Assembly: GCF_029581275.1 (NCBI RefSeq)
Contig: NZ_CP120742.1
Coordinates: 2,702,501-2,766,500 of the forward strand
Reading direction: 5' to 3'
Length of the DNA stretch: 64,000 nucleotides
From: Micromonospora sp. WMMD1155
GTDB lineage: Bacteria; Actinomycetota; Actinomycetes; Mycobacteriales; Micromonosporaceae
The notes under the pieces were generated by a model. That model did no database searches and was not told the origin of the DNA. It worked only from the letters and a program-made list of their open reading frames with translations. The position numbers and the translations under genes were made by a program. Shown in pieces: positions 40,053 through 48,270 of this stretch (the first letter of the stretch is position 1; every line of letters starts with the position of its first letter).

Positions 40053-41150
40053 ATGACGGCTGACCACCCCTCGGCCTCGGACGGTGAGCTGCCCGGTAGC
40101 GCGGCGGAGTCGATCCTGCTCGACGAGCCCAGCACCACCGACCTGCGGGCGAAGGTGACCGAGGCGTGGCGGGAGTTCGCCCGCGCGCTCGCCGTACGAC
40201 TGCGGGACCTTCCGGTGGGCGCGCACCTCGACGTGACCCTCGATCCCACCGCCTCCGGCACCGGAGACGCCGTCTACTCGATCAGCGTCGACGTGGGCGG
40301 TGACGGCGCGCTGTCCGCCCGCGCGGTCGGCAACGCCACGCTGCCGGCCGGCTACCGACTGGACCGGGGCGCGGTGGCGGACATGATCGCGCTCGGGTGG
40401 TCGCCGCCCGGGGTGGTCGCCGGCTCCGGCGGTTCCTTCGGGCTGGACGCCACGACGGCCGACTCGACCCGGATCGCCGCGTTGCTCTCCCGCACGCTGC
40501 GCGACGTCTACGGCGCCCCACACCCGGCCTTCCTCGTCTACCTGGTGCACGACGCCGACGGCGAGCCGTTGGCGGTGGACGCGCTGGGCACGGCGCGCAG
40601 CGAGTTCGGTCCGGACGCCGATGTCGAGGCCGACCTGGAGGAGGCGCTGGCGGAGGCGGCTGCCGCGCAGGCCGAGCGGGACGACGTGCTCGACCTGGCG
40701 GACCGGGTCCGTACCGTGGTCTCCACGATGTTGAAGTCGGACACCGACCGGTTGCAGGTCGACTCGGACGGCGACATCAACATCCGGGCCGGTTCGGCGA
40801 TGGTCTTCGTGCGGGTGCGGGACAACCCACCCCTGGTGGACGTCTTCTCCCCGATCCTCACCGAGGTGGAGCCGACCGAGCGGCTCTACGTGAAGCTCTC
40901 CGAGCTGACCAACCGGATGCCGATCGGCCGTCTCTACTGCGCCGACGACACCGTCTGGGCGTCCATCCCGGTCTTCGGCCGCAATTTCCAGGCCACCCAT
41001 CTGATGCTCGCGGTGCAGGTGATGACCGGTCTCGCCGACGAGTTGGACGACCGTCTGCACGGCGAGTTCGGCGGTAAGCGGTTCTTCGGCGAGGGTGACA
41101 AGCCGGTTCGGCGCGACGACGCGGAGCACCGCACCGGGATGTATCTCTAA
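40053..41150 (+). CDS. YbjN/type III chaperone-fold (TY-Chap-like) protein
   Basis: 365 residues. The C-terminal half (IRAGSAMVFVRVRDNPPLVDVFSPILTEVEPTERLYVKLSELT, quoted here as a region near residues 240-290) has the beta-rich fold of YbjN and T3SS chaperone-like proteins common in Micromonosporaceae. The first half is a separate alpha/beta unit, followed by an acidic helix (DVEADLEEALAEAAAAQAER, about 189-208). Peptide binding has been proposed for such domains; the partner is unknown. ATG 40053 is used. The final TAA shares 4 bases with the convergent oxidoreductase gene's stop. Confidence 0.7.
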   Translation: MTADHPSASDGELPGSAAESILLDEPSTTDLRAKVTEAWREFARALAVRLRDLPVGAHLDVTLDPTASGTGDAVYSISVDVGGDGALSARAVGNATLPAGYRLDRGAVADMIALGWSPPGVVAGSGGSFGLDATTADSTRIAALLSRTLRDVYGAPHPAFLVYLVHDADGEPLAVDALGTARSEFGPDADVEADLEEALAEAAAAQAERDDVLDLADRVRTVVSTMLKSDTDRLQVDSDGDINIRAGSAMVFVRVRDNPPLVDVFSPILTEVEPTERLYVKLSELTNRMPIGRLYCADDTVWASIPVFGRNFQATHLMLAVQVMTGLADELDDRLHGEFGGKRFFGEGDKPVRRDDAEHRTGMYL

Positions 41151-42103
41151 AGCCTGTCCAGCAGGGTCTTGCCGACCGTCGTGCGCGCTTCGATCGCGGC
41201 GTGCGCGTCGGCGGCGCGTTCCAACGGGAATCGCTGACCGATCAGCGGTCGTAGGCGGCCGGCAACCGCGTCGGCCAGGGCCTGCCGGGTGTACGCCCGC
41301 AGCCGCGCGGGTGGCACGTTCGGCCGGATCTGGGTGACCTGCCGTGCCGCGGCGACCTCCGCCGAGACCGGGGACCACTCGCCGCTGGCCAAGCCGAAGC
41401 TGATCATGCGACCGCCCGGTTCCACCAGGTCGAATGCCGCCTGAGCCGTCGCCCCGCCGACACCGTCGAACACCACGTCGACTCCGCCCATCGCTGCTCG
41501 GACCAGGTCGGGCCAGTCGGGCCGGCGGTAGTCGACCGCCAGTTCGGCGCCCAGGCCGGGTAGCAGCTCGACCTTGCGCTGCCCACCGGCCGCGCCGACC
41601 ACCCGCGCGCCGGACCGGGACGCGAGCTGCACCAGCAGATTGCCCACGCCGCCGGCGGCGGCCTCCACCAGCACCCGGTCACCCGGCCGGACAGCCACCG
41701 CCTCGACCAGCATGATGGCGGTACGCCCGTCGGCCAGCAGCGCCACCGCCTCGTCCAGGGCCAGTTCGGCGGGCACCTCGATCGGGGCGGACGCGTCCAC
41801 CACCACGCGTTCGGCGTACGCGCCGGAGCCGCCGGTGGCGCTGATCACCCGACGCCCGGTCAGCGTCGGGTCGACGTCCGACCCGACGGCGGTGATCACT
41901 CCGCCGGCCCCGTTGCCGGGGATCAGCGGTGGGGTGACCCGGAACGGGCCGGGGCGACCGGAGCGCTGCTGTGTCTCGACGAAGGTGATGTTCACGTGCG
42001 CCACGTCGATCAGCACCTGGTCGGGGCCGGGCGTCGGGTCGGGTGTGGTTTCGGGCACCAGCACCTCGGGCCCGCCGAACTCGTGTAGCCAGATCGCCCG
42101 CAT
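41147..42103 (-). CDS. Zinc-binding-dehydrogenase-family quinone oxidoreductase
   Basis: 318 residues, an MDR-superfamily protein. MRAIWLHEFGGPEVL opens the GroES-like half. The Rossmann half has the dinucleotide motif VLVEAAAGGVGNLLVQLA (about 142-159; the AAxGGVG variant of NADPH:quinone reductases) and DVVFDGVGG. No cysteine ligands for catalytic zinc are seen, so it is a zinc-free quinone-reductase-type enzyme rather than an alcohol dehydrogenase. ATG 42103 has GGAGGGGG upstream. Substrates are unknown. The gene follows the Lrp-type regulator on the same strand after 59 bases. Confidence 0.88.
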   Translation of the reverse strand: MRAIWLHEFGGPEVLVPETTPDPTPGPDQVLIDVAHVNITFVETQQRSGRPGPFRVTPPLIPGNGAGGVITAVGSDVDPTLTGRRVISATGGSGAYAERVVVDASAPIEVPAELALDEAVALLADGRTAIMLVEAVAVRPGDRVLVEAAAGGVGNLLVQLASRSGARVVGAAGGQRKVELLPGLGAELAVDYRRPDWPDLVRAAMGGVDVVFDGVGGATAQAAFDLVEPGGRMISFGLASGEWSPVSAEVAAARQVTQIRPNVPPARLRAYTRQALADAVAGRLRPLIGQRFPLERAADAHAAIEARTTVGKTLLDRL

Positions 42104-42162
42104 GTCTCCCCCTCCGCGTCGTGTCCGCACGCACCACTGGAGCAGGTGAACCCGGCTTGAGG

Positions 42163-42624
42163 TCAAGCCCCGTTCGACGGGCCCACGCCCGGTGACTCGA
42201 CCAGCCTGGAGAGCACGATGGTGCTGCGGGTGGACGTCACGAAGGACTCGGCCCGCAACCGTTCCAGTGCCGCCTCCAGGTGGGCGATGTCGGCGGCCCG
42301 CAGGTGTACGAGCGCGTCCGCCTCGCCGGAGACGGTGTAGGCGCCGACCACCTCCGGGTGCCGGCGGGTGGCAACGCCGATCTGTGCGGGTGTCGTCCGG
42401 CCGGCGCAGAACAGCTCGACGAAGGCCTCGGTGGTCCACCCGACGGCGGCCGGATCCACCACGGCCGTGAATCCCCTGATCACGCCGGTGGCCCGGAGCC
42501 GGTCGACGCGACGCTTGACGGCTGGGGCGGAGAGTGACACCCGGGTGCCGATGTCGGCGTACGACGCTCGGGCGTCCGCGACGAGTAACGCAATGATCCG
42601 CTGGTCGACCGCGTCTATCTGCAA
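42163..42624 (-). CDS. Lrp/AsnC family transcriptional regulator
   Basis: 153 residues. Residues 1-60 are the Lrp helix-turn-helix (QIDAVDQRIIALLVADARAS, then LSAPAVKRRVDRL). The remainder is the RAM ligand-sensing domain (GEADALVHLRAADIAHLEAAL). TTG 42624 is chosen because AGAGGCGG precedes it; a TTG at 42645 has no ribosome-binding site. It is divergent from the dimethylargininase gene, with starts about 60 bases apart. An Lrp regulator next to an arginine-metabolism gene is a common layout, so it probably senses an amino acid and controls that gene. Confidence 0.92.
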   Translation of the reverse strand: MQIDAVDQRIIALLVADARASYADIGTRVSLSAPAVKRRVDRLRATGVIRGFTAVVDPAAVGWTTEAFVELFCAGRTTPAQIGVATRRHPEVVGAYTVSGEADALVHLRAADIAHLEAALERLRAESFVTSTRSTIVLSRLVESPGVGPSNGA

Positions 42625-42686
42625 CGTTCCGCCTCTGGGAAGCAACGGTTGTGGCTGTTACCAAAGTTCTACGGTACCTACTCTTG

Positions 42687-43517
42687 GTGACCGTGAACCA
42701 GCAGCGATTCCCGCGAAAGCGGACATATCTCATGTGCTCGCCGGAGCATTTCGCGGTCGAGTACGCGATCAATCCGTGGATGGACGTGACCACCCCGGTC
42801 GACCGGGACCTGGCCGTCAAACAGTGGGACCGGCTGCGCGAGACGCTGATCGGCCTCGGCCACGAGGTGCACCTGCTCACGCCCGAGCACGGCCTGCCCG
42901 ACATGGTCTACGCCGCCAACGGCGCCTTCACCGTCGACGGCAGTGTCTACGGCGCACGGTTCAAGCACGAGCAGCGGGCCGCCGAGGCCGCGGCTCACCA
43001 CGCCTTCTACGAGTCGCAGGGCTGGCGGTTCGTCGCGCCGAGCGAGACCAACGAGGGCGAGGGCGACTTCGCGTACGTGCCGGAGGCGCACGGCGGGCTC
43101 ATCCTGGCCGGGCACGGCTTCCGGACCGAGATTCCGGCGCACGCCGAGGCGCAGGAGGCGTTGGGCCGTCCGGTGGTGTCGCTGCGGCTGATCGACCCGC
43201 GCTTCTACCACCTCGACGTGGCGCTCGCGGCGATCGACGACTCGAACGTCGTCTACTTCCCGGGCGCGTTCTCCGCCGCCAGCCAGCGGGTGCTCACCCA
43301 GCTCTTCCCGGACGCGGTGATCGCCGACGACGAGGACGCGATGGCCTTCGGGCTCAACCTGGTCAGCGACGGTGCCAACGTGGTGCTCAACAGCGAGGCG
43401 ACCCGCCTCGCGGGCAAGCTGAAGGCCGCCGGCTACACCCCGGTTCCGGTCGAGCTGGCCGAGCTGAAGAAGGGCGGCGGCAGTGTGAAGTGCTGCATCG
43501 CCGAGCTGCGGCACTGA
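42687..43517 (+). CDS. ddaH: Dimethylargininase (N-dimethylarginine dimethylaminohydrolase)
   Basis: 276 residues of the amidinotransferase superfamily. The enzyme hydrolyses methylated arginines to citrulline and methylamines. Conserved parts are RTYLMCSPEHFAVEYAINPWMD at the start, ANGAFTVDGSV, GEGDFAYV, YHLDVALAAID with the catalytic His, and the C-terminal GGGSVKCCIAELRH with the nucleophilic Cys (residue 269 or 270). GTG 42687 (or 42693) fits best; the frame continues upstream to 42651. Its divergent Lrp neighbour is the likely regulator. A second family member, arginine deiminase, is at 54583. Confidence 0.87.
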   Translation: MTVNQQRFPRKRTYLMCSPEHFAVEYAINPWMDVTTPVDRDLAVKQWDRLRETLIGLGHEVHLLTPEHGLPDMVYAANGAFTVDGSVYGARFKHEQRAAEAAAHHAFYESQGWRFVAPSETNEGEGDFAYVPEAHGGLILAGHGFRTEIPAHAEAQEALGRPVVSLRLIDPRFYHLDVALAAIDDSNVVYFPGAFSAASQRVLTQLFPDAVIADDEDAMAFGLNLVSDGANVVLNSEATRLAGKLKAAGYTPVPVELAELKKGGGSVKCCIAELRH

Positions 43518-43537
43518 CCGCACGTCAGCTCGTACGC

Positions 43538-43573
43538 CAGGGGCCGGCTTCCCGAACGGGAGACCGGCCCCTG
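43538..43573. terminator. Hairpin terminator between ddaH and the ABC binding protein gene
   Basis: CAGGGGCCGG (43538-43547) pairs with CCGGCCCCTG (43564-43573), and the inner TTCCCG/CGGGA extends the stem. It is 20 bases after the ddaH stop and 19 bases beyond the stop of the convergent gene, so it serves both. Confidence 0.8.
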
Positions 43574-43592
43574 ACCTCGTCGTGGCGGGTGC

Positions 43593-44780
43593 TCAGCCCA
43601 GCGTGGCCAGCTCGTTGATCAGCACGTTCGACATGACCTGACCGTCGCGCTGCACCTCTCGCAGGTACCACTTCTGCTGCGGGGTGCGCGGCTGGTTGAA
43701 CTGCCAGATGCCGCGCGGGCTGTCGATCTGGCCGATCTTGCCCAGGGCAAGGTTGACGTCCTTCGGCGTGGGCTTTCCGCCGGTCAGCTGGATGGCCTGG
43801 TCGAGCACCTGTGCCGCGTCGTACGACGCCATGGCGTAGGTGGTGGGCGTGACCTGGTGCTTCTTGCGGTAGGCCGAGGCGAAGACCCGGTTGGAGGTGT
43901 TGTTCAGGTCGGCCGAGTAGTTCAGCGCGGTCTGGATGCCCAGCGCGTTCTCCTTCAGGTTCTCCAGCACGGTGCCCTCGGTGAGGAAGCCGGGCGCGTA
44001 GATGGGCCCGGAGAACTTCTCCCGAAGCTGCTTGATGAACTCCACGGCGGCCGCCCCGGCGAAGAAGCAGAAGACGGCGGTCGGCTTCTTGGCCAGCGCC
44101 TTGCTGATGTCCGAGGCGTAGGTGGTCTTGCCCGGGTTGGCGGTGGCGCTCGTGTACGTCACCGGGTCGCTGATCCGCGAGTCGGTCGCGCCGAACTCCT
44201 GCTTGAAGCCACGCACCACGTCGGGACTGCCGACGTTCTCCGGCACGATGATCGCGACGCGGCCGTTGGCCGGCAACTGGTCGCGCAGGTAGCGGCCCAG
44301 CGCGCGGCCCGCCTCGTCCAGCACGTACGACGTCCGCCAGATGTAGAAGACGCTCTGCAGACTGCTCGGTGAGGCGTTCGAGCCGATCAGCGGGACGCGC
44401 GCCTCCTCGACGGTGTCCCGGATGCCGACCATCACCGCCGAGTTGACCACGCCGGTGAGCGCCAGCACGCCCTGCTTGAGCAGGCCCTCGACGGCGGCCT
44501 TGCCCGTCTTCGCGGTGTCACCCTCGTCGGCGGTCAACAGCTCGACCGGGTGTCCACCCAACTTCTGGTCGTGCAGGTCCAGGAAGATCTGGAAACCGTT
44601 GGTGATGTCGTCGCCGATGCTCTTGAACCCGCCGCCCTGCGGCGTGATCAGACCGATCTTGACCGGGCTGAGGTCAGCGGCCGGTTGGGCGTCGGTGTCG
44701 GAGCCACATCCGGCGACGAACCCGGTCGTACCGAGCGCGGCCAACAGTTGGAGCGCCCGCCTGCGATTCATCTGCGACAC
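43593..44780 (-). CDS. ABC-type branched-chain amino acid/urea-like substrate-binding lipoprotein
   Basis: 395 residues. A twin-arginine-like leader (MNRRRALQLLAALGTTGF) ends in the lipobox VAGC, so the mature protein is a lipoprotein. The domain is of the periplasmic type I Leu/Ile/Val-urea family: VKIGLITPQGGGFKSIGDD, NSAVMVGIRDTVEEARVPLIGS and YAMASYDAAQVLDQAI. The GTG at 44780 is preferred because GGAAGG lies at the right distance; ATG 44771 is the alternative. No permease or ATPase genes are adjacent, so it is an orphan or acts with a distant transporter. The ligand is unknown. Confidence 0.88.
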   Translation of the reverse strand: MSQMNRRRALQLLAALGTTGFVAGCGSDTDAQPAADLSPVKIGLITPQGGGFKSIGDDITNGFQIFLDLHDQKLGGHPVELLTADEGDTAKTGKAAVEGLLKQGVLALTGVVNSAVMVGIRDTVEEARVPLIGSNASPSSLQSVFYIWRTSYVLDEAGRALGRYLRDQLPANGRVAIIVPENVGSPDVVRGFKQEFGATDSRISDPVTYTSATANPGKTTYASDISKALAKKPTAVFCFFAGAAAVEFIKQLREKFSGPIYAPGFLTEGTVLENLKENALGIQTALNYSADLNNTSNRVFASAYRKKHQVTPTTYAMASYDAAQVLDQAIQLTGGKPTPKDVNLALGKIGQIDSPRGIWQFNQPRTPQQKWYLREVQRDGQVMSNVLINELATLG

Positions 44781-44860
44781 CGAGTTCCTTCCAGGAAGCA
44801 TTGCAGGGCCGAACACCGCCCCTCCGGCGTTCTACCTGGTCCGCGACGCTGCGTCAATGG

Positions 44861-45658
44861 CTAGTGATCATCGTGCAGGGACCGCAACATAACGAGGACC
44901 TGAGGCCACGCCGGCGACTCCGGATCGATCAGCCCGAAATGCTCGCATCCGGGCAGTTCAACAAGGGAGATATCGGATCCTGCGGCACGGGCCCCCGCGA
45001 CGAAGTCCCGGCTCATCTCCGCCGGCACCTGGTGATCCTCCGAGCCGTGCATCACTACTGTGCGTGTCCGGATGGGTACCAGCATCCGTGGATCGGCTGC
45101 CGCGTACCGGTCCGGGACCTCGGTCGGACCGCCGCCGAGCAACGCGGCCACCGCACCCCCGTCCAGGTCCCGCCGGTACGCCTCACCCAGGTCGGCCACC
45201 GGGGCCAGCGCGAGCACCCCGGCCACCGTCGCCGGGGCGGTCGCCGCCACGTACATCGCCAGGTGGCCGCCGGCGGAGTGCCCGAGCAGGATCGGCGCGG
45301 CCCGGCTCACCCGGCCCGGCAGCGCGTCGGCGGCCAGCGCGGGCAACTCGGCCACCCCGGTCAGCACGTCGGTGAACGTGCCCGGCCAGCCGCCTCCCGG
45401 CTGCCCGGTCCGCCGGTACTCCACCTGCGCCACCGGGTGACCGGCGGCGGCGAGTGCCGCGGCCAACGGGCCGGTGTGCCGTCTGTCGTACTCGGCCCGC
45501 CAGAAACCGCCGTGCACCACGACGACCAGCGGCCGGGCCGGGCCGGTCCCCGCCGGGCGGCGCAGGTCGGCCACCTGATCCGGGTGGTCCCCGTACGCGA
45601 CGGTCCGGTCGGGTTTCGGCGCGGGCCGGGTCAACACGGCGCGCGGGTCGGCAGGCAT
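44861..45658 (-). CDS. Alpha/beta hydrolase (esterase/kynurenine formamidase-like)
   Basis: 265 residues. The oxyanion motif VVVVHGGFWRAEYDR (HGGxW, about 45-59) and the nucleophile elbow GHSAGGHLAMY (about 124-134) are clear. Later VVMHGSEDHQVP and CEHFGLID supply the acid and histidine. HGGFW is found in the subgroup that includes bacterial kynurenine formamidases and carboxylesterases; the substrate cannot be decided. ATG 45658 is used. It is divergent from bpa. Confidence 0.87.
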   Translation of the reverse strand: MPADPRAVLTRPAPKPDRTVAYGDHPDQVADLRRPAGTGPARPLVVVVHGGFWRAEYDRRHTGPLAAALAAAGHPVAQVEYRRTGQPGGGWPGTFTDVLTGVAELPALAADALPGRVSRAAPILLGHSAGGHLAMYVAATAPATVAGVLALAPVADLGEAYRRDLDGGAVAALLGGGPTEVPDRYAAADPRMLVPIRTRTVVMHGSEDHQVPAEMSRDFVAGARAAGSDISLVELPGCEHFGLIDPESPAWPQVLVMLRSLHDDH

Positions 45659-45751
45659 GGCGCGACGGTAGCGCGCCCCGGCCGGGTGGTTCGGCCCCGG
45701 GAGTAGGTCCCGGGCGGCATGGTTCGCAACCGCTGGGTAAAGATGGACCCC

Positions 45752-46345
45752 ATGACCGACGCGCGTTCCGCTGGACAAGACGAGCCCGGCACCGACGACT
45801 CCGGCCACTCCGGCACCGTTGTGGTGGTCGGCCCGGACGGGCAGCCGATCGGCACGATGCAGACCGACGAGGGGCAGGGCGAAGACCCGACCCGCCTGGT
45901 CGAACAGCCGGCCAAGGTGATGCGGATCGGCAGCATGATCAAGCAGTTGCTCGAGGAGGTGAAGGCGGCACCTCTCGACGACGCCAGCCGCAACCGGATG
46001 CGGGAGATCCACGAGCGGTCGATCGTCGAGCTCAAGGAGGGCCTCGCCCCCGAGCTTCGGGACGAGTTGGAGCGCATCTCGCTGCCCTTCACCGAGGACA
46101 AGACCCCCAGCGAGGGCGAGTTGCGGATCGCGCACGCCCAGCTCGTCGGTTGGCTGGAGGGCCTGTTCCACGGCATCCAGGCGGCCCTGGTGGCTCAGCA
46201 GATGGCCGCGCGGGTTCAGTTGGAGCAGATGCGCGGGGGCCGCCAGGCTCTGCCCAGCGGCCCCGGCGGGATGGTCCCCGGGATGCCGTCGGGCATCGGC
46301 CAGCCCGGCGGCGGTGAGGGCCACAGCACCGGCCAGTACCTCTGA
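45752..46345 (+). CDS. bpa: Bacterial proteasome activator Bpa
   Basis: 197 residues. Bpa (PafE) forms a ring that opens the 20S proteasome gate without ATP and feeds it unfolded proteins. The conserved core begins RLVEQPAKVMRIGSMIKQLL, followed by LDDASRNRMREIHERSI and AQLVGWLEGLFHGIQAAL. The protein ends in GQYL, the HbYX-like tail that docks into the proteasome. This is a close match to the mycobacterial protein in the parts I can recall. ATG 45752 is chosen; ATG 45743 is possible. It ends five bases from the convergent HAD gene. The proteasome genes themselves are not here. Confidence 0.94.
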   Translation: MTDARSAGQDEPGTDDSGHSGTVVVVGPDGQPIGTMQTDEGQGEDPTRLVEQPAKVMRIGSMIKQLLEEVKAAPLDDASRNRMREIHERSIVELKEGLAPELRDELERISLPFTEDKTPSEGELRIAHAQLVGWLEGLFHGIQAALVAQQMAARVQLEQMRGGRQALPSGPGGMVPGMPSGIGQPGGGEGHSTGQYL

Positions 46346-46350
46346 CCGAC

Positions 46351-47163
46351 TCAGCCCACCCCGAAGATCTTTTCCAGGTACGCCGCCACGCCGTCCTCGG
46401 AGTTCGTCGTCGTCACCTCGTCGGCGACCGCCAGGACGGCGCGGTGCGCGTTGGCGACCGCCACGCCCCGCCCGGCCCAGGTCAGCATCGGCACGTCGTT
46501 GGGCATGTCGCCGAAGGCCACCACGTCGGCGGCGTCCACCCCGATCCGATCGCAGTACCAGGCCAGGCCCGCCGCCTTGGTGACTCCGGCCGCGGAGATC
46601 TCCACCAGGCCGGACGACGACGAGTGGGTGGCCTCGGCGAGCCCCGCCACGGCGGTGGCGATCAGCTCGGCGAAGGCGTCCGGGTCCTGCTCACCGGCTC
46701 GGGCGAGGAGCTTCACCGCCGGAAGGGAGAGCAACTCCTCCGGCGTCTCGATCGCTCGGATGCCCTCCGGGTCGACATCCCAGCGCAGTGGGTAGTGCGC
46801 CTCGTGCCGCATCTGCCGGCTGTCCAGGATCTCCACGGCGAAGCTGATCCCGGGCACCTCGGCGCGTAGCCGCTGGGCCACCTCGGCGAGGTGCTGCGGC
46901 GCGAGCGGGTCGGCGCGGAGCACCTCGTCGTCGACCGGGTCGTAGACCACGGCCCCGTTGGCGCAGACCGCCGGTAGGGGCTCGGCCAGTTGGTCGTACA
47001 CCATCTTGAGCCAGCGGACCGGACGGCCGGTGACCAGGATGACCGGCGTGCCTCGCGCGGAGATCCGCGCGAGCACGTCGGCGGTGCGTGGGCTGACGGT
47101 GTGGTCGTCGCGGATCAGCGTGCCGTCGATGTCGGTGGCGATCAGGCGGGGTGTCTCTCCCAT
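46351..47163 (-). CDS. Cof-type HAD-IIB hydrolase (copy 2 of a tandem pair)
   Basis: 270 residues. HAD motif I is LIATDIDGTLIRDD (aspartates at about residues 11 and 13), motif II VILVTGRP, motif III with VKLLA and motif IV VVAFGDMPNDVPML. The type IIB cap lies between motifs II and III. Such enzymes dephosphorylate sugar phosphates, FMN or other small phosphates. ATG 47163 overlaps the stop of the upstream paralogue by one base (TGATG), so the two are translated from one message. Confidence 0.92.
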   Translation of the reverse strand: MGETPRLIATDIDGTLIRDDHTVSPRTADVLARISARGTPVILVTGRPVRWLKMVYDQLAEPLPAVCANGAVVYDPVDDEVLRADPLAPQHLAEVAQRLRAEVPGISFAVEILDSRQMRHEAHYPLRWDVDPEGIRAIETPEELLSLPAVKLLARAGEQDPDAFAELIATAVAGLAEATHSSSSGLVEISAAGVTKAAGLAWYCDRIGVDAADVVAFGDMPNDVPMLTWAGRGVAVANAHRAVLAVADEVTTTNSEDGVAAYLEKIFGVG

Positions 47164-47984
47164 CACCGGGACAGTAGCCGGTCCAGATATACCGCCACTC
47201 CGTCGTCGTCGTTGCGCAGGGTCACCTCGTCGGCGGCGGCACGGACGTCCGGGTGCGCGTTGGCCACCGCCACCCGCGCCCAGCCGGCCCACTCGAACAT
47301 CGGCAGGTCGTTGGGCATGTCGCCGAAGACCAGCACATCGGCCGGGTCGACCCCGAGCGTCTGCGCCACCACGGTCAACCCGCTCGCCTTGTCCACGCCG
47401 GGCGGGCAGATCTCGATGAAGCCGAGCCCGGCCTGGGTGAGCGTGGCGACCTGCGGTGAGACGATCCGGCGGGCCACCGCCAGCAGTTCGTCCACGTGGT
47501 GGTCGGCGGTCCGGGCGAACGCCTTGATCACGTCGCAGGAGAGGCACTCCGCGCGGCTCCGCGCCTCGAACCGGTCCTGGTAGGGCCAACTCTCGTGGTA
47601 GTCACCCCAGAGCGGGGCGTCGTGCTCGTCGGACGCCTCGACCATCACCGTCAGCGGCCCGACCTCGGCCTCCAGGTCGGCGAGCAGCCGGGCCAGCACC
47701 TCGGCGGGGAGCCGCTCGTCGCGCAACACCACCGGGCCCGACGGGTCGCTCTGGTCGACCACCCGCCCGCCGCCGGCCATCACCAGGAAGTCGGCGGCGC
47801 GGATGTCGTTGCGGGTCAACTCGGTCAGCCGAGGGCCGCGACCGGTCGCGCCGACCACCGGAATCCCGGCGGCCCGCACCCGGTCGAGCACCCCATGGGT
47901 GTACGCGGAGACGGTGTCGTCGCTGCGGACGAGCGTCCCGTCGAGGTCGGTCGCGATCAGCTTGGGCAGTCCCGGGCGGGTCAT
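47163..47984 (-). CDS. Cof-type HAD-IIB hydrolase (copy 1 of a tandem pair)
   Basis: 273 residues with the same four HAD motifs as the following gene: LIATDLDGTLVRSDD, VVGATGRG, a lysine in VIKAFAR, and VLVFGDMPNDLPMFEWAG. The C-terminal ends of both proteins also agree (DDDGVAVYLDRLL versus SEDGVAAYLEKIF), so the pair is a tandem duplication. ATG 47984 has GGAGG five bases upstream. Likely small-molecule phosphatase; the substrate is not assignable. Confidence 0.92.
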   Translation of the reverse strand: MTRPGLPKLIATDLDGTLVRSDDTVSAYTHGVLDRVRAAGIPVVGATGRGPRLTELTRNDIRAADFLVMAGGGRVVDQSDPSGPVVLRDERLPAEVLARLLADLEAEVGPLTVMVEASDEHDAPLWGDYHESWPYQDRFEARSRAECLSCDVIKAFARTADHHVDELLAVARRIVSPQVATLTQAGLGFIEICPPGVDKASGLTVVAQTLGVDPADVLVFGDMPNDLPMFEWAGWARVAVANAHPDVRAAADEVTLRNDDDGVAVYLDRLLSR

Positions 47985-48158
47985 CGTTCCTCCTTCGCCC
48001 GCCGCCGTCGCAGCCTGCCGTGCGGTCGGGAAGCCGAGGCCCGGCGTGACGGCGGGCAGCAACCGTACCTCGGGAAAAGGGCCCCAACCATGTCTTCCAG
48101 GCGAATCGGTCACCAACGACGGCAGACGTCCGGCCATCAGTCGGAGGTGCCCACCGCG

Positions 48159-48233
48159 TGATCCACTTCCAGGTCGGCGACTCGGGGGCGTTGCGGTGCC
48201 GGACACCCCCACTTCGGCGACCTGGAGTGGGCC
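48159..48233. repeat. About 75-bp imperfect palindromic intergenic element (copy B)
   Basis: The left arm starts TGATCCACTTCCAGGTCGGC (48159-48178) and reaches GGGGG at 48184-48188. The right arm starts CCCCC at 48206-48210 and ends GACCTGGAGTGG at 48219-48230. Reading the right arm in reverse gives CCACTCCAGGTCGCCGA against CCACTTCCAGGTCGGCGA, differing by one extra base and one mismatch. It lies in the 286-base gap between the HAD gene start (47984) and the end of the next gene (48271). Its TGATCCACT end and G5/C5 core resemble copy A at 36959-37037. I see nothing else in this gap. Confidence 0.7.
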
Positions 48234-48270
48234 AACCGGCGGTCGCCGGGGGGCAGCGGCCCGGGACGGG

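Noticed and set aside
39021..41378. 785-codon minus-strand frame across mobA, DUF6457 and the YbjN-like gene
   Set aside because: It spans three well-supported genes on the other strand and is repetitive in composition.
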